Part shown: positions 7,308 through 12,375 of the stretch, piece by piece
How positions within the stretch are numbered: position 1 is the stretch's first letter
Layout of the letters: every line of letters starts with the position of its first letter
Origin: an uncultured Butyricicoccus sp.
GTDB lineage: Bacteria > Bacillota > Clostridia > Oscillospirales > Butyricicoccaceae
DNA: 12,375 nt
Reading direction: 5' to 3'
NCBI GenBank assembly: GCA_947575935.1
Contig: CANPPM010000050.1
Coordinates: 1-12,375, forward strand
The notes under the pieces: generated by a model
What the model was told of the DNA's origin: nothing
Seen by the model: only the letters and a program-made list of their open reading frames with translations
Databases searched by the model: none
Translations under genes and position numbers: made by a program

Positions 7308-8150
7308 TTAAACCGGGGGCCTTCTGAGCGGGCAGCTTGACAAAGAGATCCGGTCGGCCAAGCGGTCTAGGCCGTTGTCCCGCAGATAATCCTGCAGGAT
7401 CGCCGGAGACTGGGTCGATTCCGGGCCGATGATCAATTCGGTAATCAGATCTTCGAGCCCAATGCCCGCCCGACGGCACATAGACAGCAGATCGAGCGGA
7501 TAATATTTTTTGATGCGTTCCGTAGTGATGTGATAGCAAGGCTGGACGTCAAATTCCCCCTGTTCAAAGGGAAAAACAACCAGCCGCATTTCATGCTCGC
7601 TCCAGAAGGAAGGATGCTTGAAAGCCACCGAGCAAATCCATGCGTCCCGCAGGGCGTCCCGGATGCCGGGGGCATCCGCCGATACAGCCGCCCCATCCTG
7701 AATCAGGCGGCAGAAAACGCTTGCCAATGCATGCCCGTCCATATCATCCTGATAGAAGACCTTTTGAAGAGAGAGCGCGCCCCCTGCCATTTGTTCCAGA
7801 AAACGGCTACGGAAAGCGATGCAGACCCCCCGCCCGCGGTTGCCATATCTCTCCCACTGGGCGGCATCATCGCGGTGAAAGGAAAAGCAGGCCGCGTAGG
7901 CTGAATAAGAAAAATCTCTTTTCAACTCCTCGCGAAACAGCCGACGGACCTCTGGAACGGCCTCACGCGGCCCCTCCTGCTCCAGCCGACGGACCACGGC
8001 AGCGCACAGCCCACGCATAAAATGACGCATTTCGGCCGCGTCGTTCATATTCAGGATGTTGTTGACTCGAAGCTGTGTGCAGCGAAGGATCCCATCCAGC
8101 GCCTGAAAATCGGTATAATGATAAAGAAACTCCCTGGTGATTCTGTTCAA
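7308..8150 (-). CDS. DUF2971 family protein
   Basis: 280 residues with the recognisable DUF2971 pattern: LYHYTD at 9-14, NMNDAAE at 34-40, a central block CFSFHRDDAAQWERYGN..GRGVCIAF at about 88-113, and FKHPSFWSEHEMRL at about 177-190. The family is widespread and sporadic in bacteria, often in accessory regions; its biochemical role is not established, and I do not assign one. The start was chosen as TTG at 8148-8150 because AGGAGGG lies 7 bases upstream. An in-frame ATG at 8172-8174 has no ribosome site. The promoter at 8215-8243 would give a leader of about 58 nt. The gene converges with the flagellin and may share its terminator hairpin. It appears to be a single-gene unit; no partner gene of a toxin or defence type is beside it. 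Confidence 0.85.
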   Translation of the reverse strand: MNRITREFLYHYTDFQALDGILRCTQLRVNNILNMNDAAEMRHFMRGLCAAVVRRLEQEGPREAVPEVRRLFREELKRDFSYSAYAACFSFHRDDAAQWERYGNRGRGVCIAFRSRFLEQMAGGALSLQKVFYQDDMDGHALASVFCRLIQDGAAVSADAPGIRDALRDAWICSVAFKHPSFWSEHEMRLVVFPFEQGEFDVQPCYHITTERIKKYYPLDLLSMCRRAGIGLEDLITELIIGPESTQSPAILQDYLRDNGLDRLADRISLSSCPLRRPPV

Positions 8151-8214
8151 TCCCAATCCCTCCTGGCTGCACATATGGCCGGTGTGCGCGGGACCTATCC
8201 GGCCGGTTACCGTC

Positions 8215-8243
8215 ATTGTAACAGTTTTCTGAGTATTTCGCAA
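8215..8243 (-). promoter_or_regulatory. Sigma-A promoter of the DUF2971 gene
   Basis: Minus strand: -35 TTGCGA (8238-8243), 17-bp spacer, -10 TACAAT (8215-8220). Expected start near 8208. This position argues against the longer reading frame that extends up to 8390. Confidence 0.7.
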
Positions 8244-8490
8244 GATTCCCGGCAAAATTTCTGTCCTAGCCGGCATGCCGCAGTAACATCCGCGCAGGGG
8301 GCAAGCGGCTATGCGTTTGGACACCGCCGCTTTATCGATATGGTATACGCCGAAATGTGCTGCAATAGGCAGCGTCTTCCTTTGCACCACATCAAACGCC
8401 CCTACACTTCACCAGAATTGCAGCAGTGGACACCCCTTCCGCACTGAAAAATCTCTTTCATCCTAACAAATACGCACCGGAAAATATGCA
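8244..8490. other. Non-coding stretch between the DUF2971 and XRE genes
   Basis: I see no gene, RNA motif or repeat here. An open frame continuous with the DUF2971 gene runs up to 8390, but it lies upstream of that gene's promoter, has no ribosome site, and its translation resembles no protein I recognise. Confidence 0.5.
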
Positions 8491-8534
8491 GCCTCCCAGG
8501 AGACGGGGGGCCGGGACCGAGGCGCAGGCGCCTC
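8491..8534 (-). terminator. Hairpins after the XRE regulator, probable transcription end
   Basis: A perfect 7-bp stem with a 2-base centre (GAGGCGC/GCGCCTC, 8519-8534) starts two bases after the stop codon on the minus strand. A second stem (GCCTCCC with GGGGGGC, one G-U pair, 8491-8511) is followed by a short weak TGCATATTTT stretch. Neither is a textbook terminator, but together they make a plausible 3' end. Confidence 0.35.
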
Positions 8535-8535
8535 C

Positions 8536-8901
8536 TCAGTCCGGCAGCGCCTGAGAGACGGACGCAGACAGGCTGTGCTCACGCCCCTCCGCCGGGATAC
8601 AGCGCGCGAGCGTAATAAATGTCTGGACGATCTCAGGAGGCAGCCGCTTCACGCAGTCGGCCAGTTCCCGCAGTTGGTCAGGGTATGGATTATCCGCATC
8701 CCAAAACTCCGCAGGCGTAACCGAAAAATAACTGCAAATTTCAAAGAAATTGTCCATTGACGGCTTCATCCGCCCCGAGGTGATCTGGTGGATATAGCCG
8801 TCACTTTTCCCCAGATCATGCGACATCTGCAACTCAGAGACCTTTTTTTGCAGCCGCAGCGCCGTAATTCGTTTCCGAAGAAACTCATCGTGCGGGGACA
8901 T
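8536..8901 (-). CDS. Small XRE-family helix-turn-helix regulator
   Basis: 121 residues from the ATG at 8899-8901. AAAGGCG lies 9 bases upstream of this ATG, whereas a GTG at 8908-8910 would sit directly on the ribosome site and is less likely. Residues about 21-48 form the helix-turn-helix (KVSELQMSHDLGKSDGYIHQ, then ITSGRMKP), with recognition helix around SDGYIHQI. The following MDNFFEICSYFSVTPAEFWD is typical of small single-domain XRE regulators of Clostridia. The C-terminal 50 residues are helical and poorly conserved. It is transcribed away from an ECF-type sigma factor, and the space between them holds a dyad covering core promoter elements on both strands. I therefore infer that it represses itself and perhaps the sigma factor. 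No partner toxin or protease gene lies next to it. Confidence 0.88.
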   Translation of the reverse strand: MSPHDEFLRKRITALRLQKKVSELQMSHDLGKSDGYIHQITSGRMKPSMDNFFEICSYFSVTPAEFWDADNPYPDQLRELADCVKRLPPEIVQTFITLARCIPAEGREHSLSASVSQALPD

Positions 8902-8923
8902 CCTGATCACCGCCTTTCTTCTA

Positions 8924-8999
8924 ATATATCATACCGCAAATTTTTTAAATGAGAAGTTATTATAAATAATTGTTTGACAAAATTCGGCATATGATATAT
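8924..8999. promoter_or_regulatory. Nested dyad in the XRE/ECF divergent promoter region (candidate operator)
   Basis: ATATATCATA (8924-8933) and TATGATATAT (8990-8999) are perfect inverted repeats. The match continues imperfectly inwards (CCGCAAATTT against AAATTCGG with small gaps). Between them lies a second palindrome TTATT-ATA-AATAA (8957-8969). Its centre (8963) is within about 2 bp of the centre of the outer pair (8961.5). The arms cover the -10 of the minus-strand promoter and overlap the -10 of the plus-strand promoter. Confidence 0.5.
8928..8956 (-). promoter_or_regulatory. Probable promoter of the XRE regulator
   Basis: Minus strand: -10 TATGAT (8928-8933), with a poor -35 (TTCTCA or CTTCTC) 16-17 bp upstream. 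Expected start near 8921, leaving a leader of about 20 nt that contains the ribosome site. The -10 lies inside the left arm of the inverted repeat at 8924-8999. Confidence 0.45.
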
Positions 9000-9002
9000 A
9001 TT
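8974..9002 (+). promoter_or_regulatory. Sigma-A promoter of the ECF sigma gene
   Basis: TTGACA (8974-8979), 17-bp spacer, TATATT (8997-9002). Expected start near 9009, giving a leader of about 145 nt to the TTG start at 9153. The leader contains the palindrome AACAGCTGTT (9036-9045) and two TATAGAA repeats 19 bp apart (9028 and 9047). A CGCC/GGCG pairing followed by TTTTT lies around 9080-9105. Confidence 0.75.
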
Positions 9003-9152
9003 TTAAATAACAGTTCTGTATTTATACTATAGAAGAACAGCTGTTTTATAGAATATTCGTATTCTGTCTAACGGATGAGGCCGCCGTTTCCCAAGGGGCG
9101 TTTTTGACGGTGCAGCGGATTGATCGAATTCGGCTGGCAAGGAGTTGAGATT

Positions 9153-9662
9153 TTGAGGATACCATCGGACCAAGAATGGTTCAGCACATTATTTCGGGCG
9201 CATTACCATAGCCTGTGCCGCATGGCATCTCTGCTGCTGCACCAGCAAAGCACCGCCGAGGAGCTGGTCGAAGAGACCTTTTTAACCCTGTGGTACAAAA
9301 GGGAACACCTGCGAGAACATCCGAACATCGAGGGGTGGCTGTTTGTCACGCTGCGGCATCGGATTTGCAGCGAAGTTCGGCTAGCAAAATATCAAAAAGA
9401 AACGCCGTTGCTGTTTGAAACCGGTATACCAGAGGAGAATATGGCGTTTGAGGATAGTCTGTCCGACTTGCTTCCGGCCGGTCTCACCCCATCCGAGCGG
9501 CAAAGCCTCATCCTGTATTTTGAGCAGCAGCTCTCGTATGAAGATATGGCGGAGATACTGGGTATTTCGGTCGTGGCCTGCCGTACGCGGCTGTGCAGAG
9601 CAAAAGCACATTGTAAACGGCTGATAGAGGCGCGCCGGCTTGGGGATGACAGGCTGTCATGA
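9153..9662 (+). CDS. ECF-type RNA polymerase sigma factor
   Basis: 169 residues from a TTG at 9153-9155, chosen because AAGGAG lies 8 bases upstream; an earlier in-frame TTG at 9120 has no ribosome site. Region 2 spans about residues 10-76, including AEELVEETFLTLWYKRE, the helix that contacts the core enzyme and -10 DNA, and IEGWLFVTLRHRICSEVR. Region 4 spans about 108-158 (LTPSERQSLILYFEQQLSYE, then DMAEILGISVVACRTRLCRA), the helix-turn-helix for the -35. Regions 1 and 3 are absent, as in ECF sigma factors. Such proteins redirect RNA polymerase to a small regulon and are usually held by an anti-sigma factor, but none follows here: the gene runs into a terminator. Control may come from the divergent XRE gene. 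Its target promoters cannot be read from this window. Confidence 0.9.
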   Translation: MRIPSDQEWFSTLFRAHYHSLCRMASLLLHQQSTAEELVEETFLTLWYKREHLREHPNIEGWLFVTLRHRICSEVRLAKYQKETPLLFETGIPEENMAFEDSLSDLLPAGLTPSERQSLILYFEQQLSYEDMAEILGISVVACRTRLCRAKAHCKRLIEARRLGDDRLS

Positions 9663-9738
9663 GCGTATATCTGCCGGATGGCGAAGCGCGCGCCTTGGCG
9701 TGGACCGCAGGTTTTCGTACAGCTCCACTGCCAAGGAC

Positions 9739-9782
9739 AAAAAAACTGTTTCCCATCTCCTCAAAGGAGCAATGGGAAACAG
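9739..9782. terminator. Shared intrinsic terminator of the Asp23 and ECF sigma genes
   Basis: An 11-bp perfect stem (CTGTTTCCCAT at 9746-9756, ATGGGAAACAG at 9772-9782) with an inner CTCC/GGAG stem and TCAAA loop. On the minus strand it is followed by seven T (9745-9739), an ideal terminator 22 bases after the Asp23 stop. On the plus strand it is followed by TCTTTCC, weaker, but it probably also ends the sigma-factor transcript. Confidence 0.92.
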
Positions 9783-9803
9783 TCTTTCCTCAGAATCTGT
9801 TTT

Positions 9804-10220
9804 TTAACCGCCCGCAACAGCCGCTTCCCCAGCAGAGGCAGGGGGCTGCGGCGCGTCAAAAGTCACGCCGCCAACGTGCACATTTACCGCGGTCGTGTCC
9901 AGCCCAGTCATAGATTTCACAGCTGAGCATACATTTTCCTGTACATTTTTTGCAACCTCACGGATGGGGCTGCCGAATTCTGCCAGGAACCCAATCTCAA
10001 GCATCACGGCATCCTCGCCGACAAACTCGACCCGTACACCCTTTGCCATATTCTTCTTGCCGAGCAACCCGGCAAGCTCGCTGGTAAAGCTGGAATAAAG
10101 TCCGGCTACACCATCCGTCTCTGCGGTGGTCAGCGCGGCAATGGAAGCGACGACATCCTCAGAAATTTTAATCGTCCCCTGATCGCCGGTCGTCGACCAA
10201 TACGATTTATGATCTGCCAT
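9804..10220 (-). CDS. Asp23/Gls24 family envelope stress protein
   Basis: 138 residues from the ATG at 10218-10220. The N-terminal GTIKISEDVVASIAALTTAE and the GVAGLY segment, then GVRVEFVGEDAVMLEIGFLA and the late REVAKNVQENVCSAVKSMTG and AVNVHVGGVTF, are the family pattern over about residues 15-121. The tail is rich in Pro and Ala. Asp23/Gls24 proteins of Firmicutes are abundant cytoplasmic or membrane-associated proteins linked to envelope and alkaline stress; the clostridial paralogues have no proven individual role. AAAGGAG precedes the ATG by about 13 bases, which is long; an upstream GTG would be too close to it. The gene has its own promoter (10249-10277) and terminator. The transferase gene lies just upstream on the same strand with no obvious terminator between, so read-through is possible. 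Confidence 0.88.
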   Translation of the reverse strand: MADHKSYWSTTGDQGTIKISEDVVASIAALTTAETDGVAGLYSSFTSELAGLLGKKNMAKGVRVEFVGEDAVMLEIGFLAEFGSPIREVAKNVQENVCSAVKSMTGLDTTAVNVHVGGVTFDAPQPPASAGEAAVAGG

Positions 10221-10248
10221 TCTTGCAATCACGCTCCTTTATGCGCTC

Positions 10249-10277
10249 ATTATACCATAGGGAGCATCAATTTGCAA
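10249..10277 (-). promoter_or_regulatory. Sigma-A promoter of the Asp23/Gls24 gene
   Basis: Minus strand: -35 TTGCAA (10272-10277), 17-bp spacer, -10 TATAAT (10249-10254). Expected start near 10242, leaving a leader of about 22 nt that carries AAAGGAG. Confidence 0.78.
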
Positions 10278-10312
10278 ACCCAACCGGCACTTTTGAACGA
10301 TATAACAGGCTA

Positions 10313-11653
10313 TTATTTTTTGTTGGAACGACGCCAGATATGCATTTTTTCAGCATCCTGGATCAGCTGGTCGCGGAAATCCGGGTGCGCGATCGAAATC
10401 AGCGCCTCCGCACGCTCCCAAGCAGTCCGGCCCTTGAGACATACCTTACCATACTCGGTAACAAGCCAGTGGACATTGGGCCGGGCATCGGTCACAACCG
10501 ATCCATTCGTCAGCGTAGGAACGATACGGCTATGCAAGCTGCCATCCTTGCCCTTGAAGGTAGAGGACAGGCAGATAAAGCTCTTACCGCCGTTTGAAAG
10601 ATATGCGCCCAGTACAAAGTCCAGCTGTCCGCCGGTCCCGGAGAGCTGGCGGCTGCCTGCGGATTCCGCGTTGACCTGTCCGAACAAGTCGACATCTACA
10701 GCGTTGTTAATCGACATGAAATTATCAATCTGCGCTACAACGCGCGCATCATTCGTGTAGCTGACCGGGGCGCTCATTACCTCGGGATTATCGTTGACAT
10801 AATCATACAGCTTTTTGGTGCCAGCACCAAACGCAAACGCCTGCCGTCCACGGTCAATTGATTTTCTTGAACCGTTAATCTTGCCCGCCATCGCAATATC
10901 GACAAATGCATCCACATACATTTCCGTATGTACGCCGAGGTTCCGCAGATCGGACTGCGCAATCAATGAACCAACTGCATTCGGCATACCGCCAATGCCC
11001 AGCTGGAGGCACGCGCCGTTCGGGATCTCTTCCACAATCAGCTTGGCAACCGCTTCATCAACCTCTGTCGGAGCTGCCGCGCCCATGATATCCAGCGCCG
11101 GACTGCCGCCGTCCACAATCATGTCAACTTCAGAAATATGCACACCATTCTCCATGCCACCCAGGCAACGGGGCATATTTTCATTGACTTCCACAATAAT
11201 TTTATCCGCACAATCACAGACCGCACGCATATGCGATGCACTCAAACCAAAGTTGAACCAGCCGTGCGCATCCATCGGCGCGACCTGGAACATTGCAACG
11301 TCCACCTGTCCGCGGTGCTCCCGATAATAACGGGGCAATTCAGAATACCGAAGCGCATTATAAAATGCAACGCCGGAAGCGCACATCTTACGCTCTATGC
11401 CCGACATATGCCAGGAATTCCAGCTGAAATGGCTGGCAGCATCCTCCAGCTTAAAAAGCTCAAGCGGACGCATAACAATGCCGCCCAGGAAGTTCACGTC
11501 AGTGAGTTCCCCCATGCGCGCCGCCAGCGCCCGGTCGAGCGCAACCGGCGTTGTGGTCGCCCAGCCAAAATCAACCCAGTCCCCGCTGTTTACCACCGCA
11601 GCAGCCTTTTCTGCCGTGGTCAGCTTGTCCTGATACATCGCCCGAAAATCCAT
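10313..11653 (-). CDS. but: Butyryl-CoA:acetate CoA-transferase (4-hydroxybutyrate CoA-transferase family)
   Basis: 446 residues, full family length. It moves CoA from butyryl-CoA to acetate, giving butyrate and acetyl-CoA, the last step of butyrate formation in many gut Clostridia. Visible marks are GDWVDFGW (24-31), TPVALDRALA (35-44), the glycine loop GIGGMPNAVGSLIAQSDLRN (219-238), HTEMYVDAFVDIAMAGKI (242-259), where Glu244 is the expected CoA-thioester-forming glutamate of this family, INNAVDVDLFGQVNAESAG (315-333) and SGTGGQLDFVLGAYL (338-352). The C-terminus HIWRRSNKK closely follows Roseburia/Faecalibacterium-type enzymes. Related 4-hydroxybutyrate transferases share the fold, so preference among C4 acyl-CoAs is inferred from similarity. 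GGAGG 9 bases upstream fixes the ATG at 11651-11653; an in-frame ATG at 11704 lacks a ribosome site. It has its own promoter at 11761-11789. Confidence 0.93.
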   Translation of the reverse strand: MDFRAMYQDKLTTAEKAAAVVNSGDWVDFGWATTTPVALDRALAARMGELTDVNFLGGIVMRPLELFKLEDAASHFSWNSWHMSGIERKMCASGVAFYNALRYSELPRYYREHRGQVDVAMFQVAPMDAHGWFNFGLSASHMRAVCDCADKIIVEVNENMPRCLGGMENGVHISEVDMIVDGGSPALDIMGAAAPTEVDEAVAKLIVEEIPNGACLQLGIGGMPNAVGSLIAQSDLRNLGVHTEMYVDAFVDIAMAGKINGSRKSIDRGRQAFAFGAGTKKLYDYVNDNPEVMSAPVSYTNDARVVAQIDNFMSINNAVDVDLFGQVNAESAGSRQLSGTGGQLDFVLGAYLSNGGKSFICLSSTFKGKDGSLHSRIVPTLTNGSVVTDARPNVHWLVTEYGKVCLKGRTAWERAEALISIAHPDFRDQLIQDAEKMHIWRRSNKK

Positions 11654-11760
11654 GAAAACCGTCCTCCCAGTTCCATAGGCCCGGCCGGAAACATTCATTT
11701 TCACCGTTTCCAGACCGCCTATCTTATTTTTTTAGGAATTTGCCTGATTCTTCCGCTTTT

Positions 11761-11789
11761 ATTGTATCACCCCGGAGGCATTTCGTCAA
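11761..11789 (-). promoter_or_regulatory. Sigma-A promoter of the CoA-transferase gene
   Basis: Minus strand: -35 TTGACG (11784-11789), 17-bp spacer, -10 TACAAT (11761-11766), with TGA just before it (extended -10). Expected start near 11754, giving a leader of about 100 nt. An 11-bp palindrome, TGTTC-G-GAACA (11796-11806), lies 6 bp upstream of the -35. Confidence 0.82.
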
Positions 11790-11816
11790 TAGACCTGTTC
11801 GGAACACACTTACCGC

Positions 11817-12375
11817 TTACTGTTTGCTGTTCCATACCGCGTCAAGACGCGCCTGCTCTTTTTCAATGTATTGCTTTTTATACCCTTCCGGATTGCCGTA
11901 GTCGAATCCCTCCGCCAGCTCCGGACGGCCTGCCGTATAGTCTAATACCGTAATCTTTTTGCTTTCACAATCCAACGAATAAATGCATATCGAATAATGC
12001 ATCATTCCCTCCGGACGAGATGTGAAAAATTGGACCCGTTTCCCATCAAATACGCTGCCCTCAATCACATCTGAATGCCCATACCCCTCGGATAAACTCG
12101 TAAGTGTCTGCGCACCGCCTGCATAAAATCCCGCAATTTCAAGACCTGCGGAAGCGTCAATCAGCGTTTCCGATTCACCGGTATGGGGGTTGAGCAGCAA
12201 AACCGTGTCACCGCCGTAACCAATATGACCAGGTACACGCGTTCCCGGCTGATGGCTCAGGCATAGGATCTGCGAACCGTCCGGGCTTACAGCACGCTCT
12301 ATCACCGCAGTATCCAGCAGCTGCTTTAATTCGCCGGGTTTTTCGCTGTATCGGGTGGTGTAAAAACCCGCTTCC
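11817..12375 (-). CDS. Beta-propeller-like (TolB/PD40-type) protein, 5' end outside the window
   Basis: The last 185 residues are visible; the frame is open to the right edge (EAGFYTTRYSEKPGELKQLL...). The clearest motif is AVSPDGSQILCLSH, a PD40-type strand as in TolB-like beta-propellers. It is followed by repeating short strands such as DTVLLLNPHTGESETLI and YSICIYSLDCESKKITVL, consistent with propeller blades. A charged helical tail (GYKKQYIEKEQARLDAVWNS) ends the protein. Cell location and function are unknown; many such clostridial proteins are secreted or lipoproteins, but the N-terminus is not here. The stop is only 27 bp from the -35 of the transferase promoter and I see no terminator between, so some read-through into the transferase is likely. 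Apparent start codons inside the window are internal. Confidence 0.7.
   Translation of the reverse strand, partial: EAGFYTTRYSEKPGELKQLLDTAVIERAVSPDGSQILCLSHQPGTRVPGHIGYGGDTVLLLNPHTGESETLIDASAGLEIAGFYAGGAQTLTSLSEGYGHSDVIEGSVFDGKRVQFFTSRPEGMMHYSICIYSLDCESKKITVLDYTAGRPELAEGFDYGNPEGYKKQYIEKEQARLDAVWNSKQ

Noticed and set aside
8151..8390. N-terminal extension of the DUF2971 gene
   Set aside because: It lies across and upstream of a good promoter, has no ribosome site, and the family begins at the LYHYT region just after the chosen start.
9659..9913. Small frame overlapping the ECF stop (ATGA), a possible anti-sigma factor
   Set aside because: It runs through the strong shared terminator and antisense to the Asp23 gene. 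It has no membrane segment or zinc-binding motif and no family resemblance.
11654..11704. Longer start for the CoA-transferase at 11704
   Set aside because: No ribosome site precedes it, and homologues begin at the MDFR methionine, which has GGAGG at good distance.
11796..11806. LexA (SOS) box
   Set aside because: The Gram-positive box is GAAC-N4-GTTC; here the half-sites are in the opposite order (TGTTC...GAACA) with a one-base centre.
1..12375. CRISPR array, insertion sequence or prophage
   Set aside because: No regularly spaced repeats, transposase or integrase motifs, terminal inverted repeats or phage structural genes are visible on either strand.

Overview
The window (12,375 bp) looks like chromosomal DNA of a moderately GC-rich member of the Clostridia, probably a butyrate-forming gut anaerobe of the Oscillospiraceae/Lachnospiraceae type. 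The reasons are a near-canonical butyryl-CoA:acetate CoA-transferase, an Asp23/Gls24 protein, strong AGGAGG-type ribosome sites, consensus sigma-A promoters with extended -10 elements, and a flagellin with firmicute-type ends. The genus cannot be fixed from the sequence alone. There are no tRNA or rRNA genes, no CRISPR array, no transposase and no phage genes.

Left part (1-3730). A sugar ABC transporter ATPase reads leftwards out of the window. About 480 bp upstream of it lies a perfect minus-strand promoter (TTGACA-17-TATAAT), so the transporter has a long GC-rich leader or a separate unrecognised RNA in front of it. Diverging from this is a membrane-anchored lipase gene. Its reading frame is broken by 34 bases of Illumina TruSeq adapter (1709-1742), which is an assembly artefact; removing exactly those bases restores one 419-residue frame. 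A second alpha/beta hydrolase follows, with a frame change near 3263-3351. It is either a pseudogene or another sequence error.

Middle (3731-7208). A 354-bp regulatory stretch (perfect inverted repeat, sigma-A type promoter, GC-rich leader) leads to a very large flagellin of 1014 residues. It has normal flagellin ends, a central region of about 780 residues built from diverged beta-rich modules, and nine cysteines, which is unusual for a flagellin. A strong terminator closes this unit.

Right part (7308-12375). On the minus strand are a DUF2971 protein (TTG start), a small XRE-type regulator, an Asp23/Gls24 protein, the butyryl-CoA:acetate CoA-transferase and the 3' part of a beta-propeller-like gene. 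The only plus-strand gene is an ECF-type sigma factor (TTG start), divergent from the XRE regulator. The AT-rich space between those two holds a nested dyad spanning the core elements of both promoters, which suggests that the regulator controls the pair. The sigma factor and Asp23 gene converge on one shared hairpin terminator. Most genes here look like single-gene transcription units, each with its own promoter.

No clearly new multi-gene system is visible. The points most worth a second look are the adapter insertion, the promoter-driven leader upstream of the sugar transporter, the modular cysteine-containing giant flagellin, and the XRE/ECF divergent pair.
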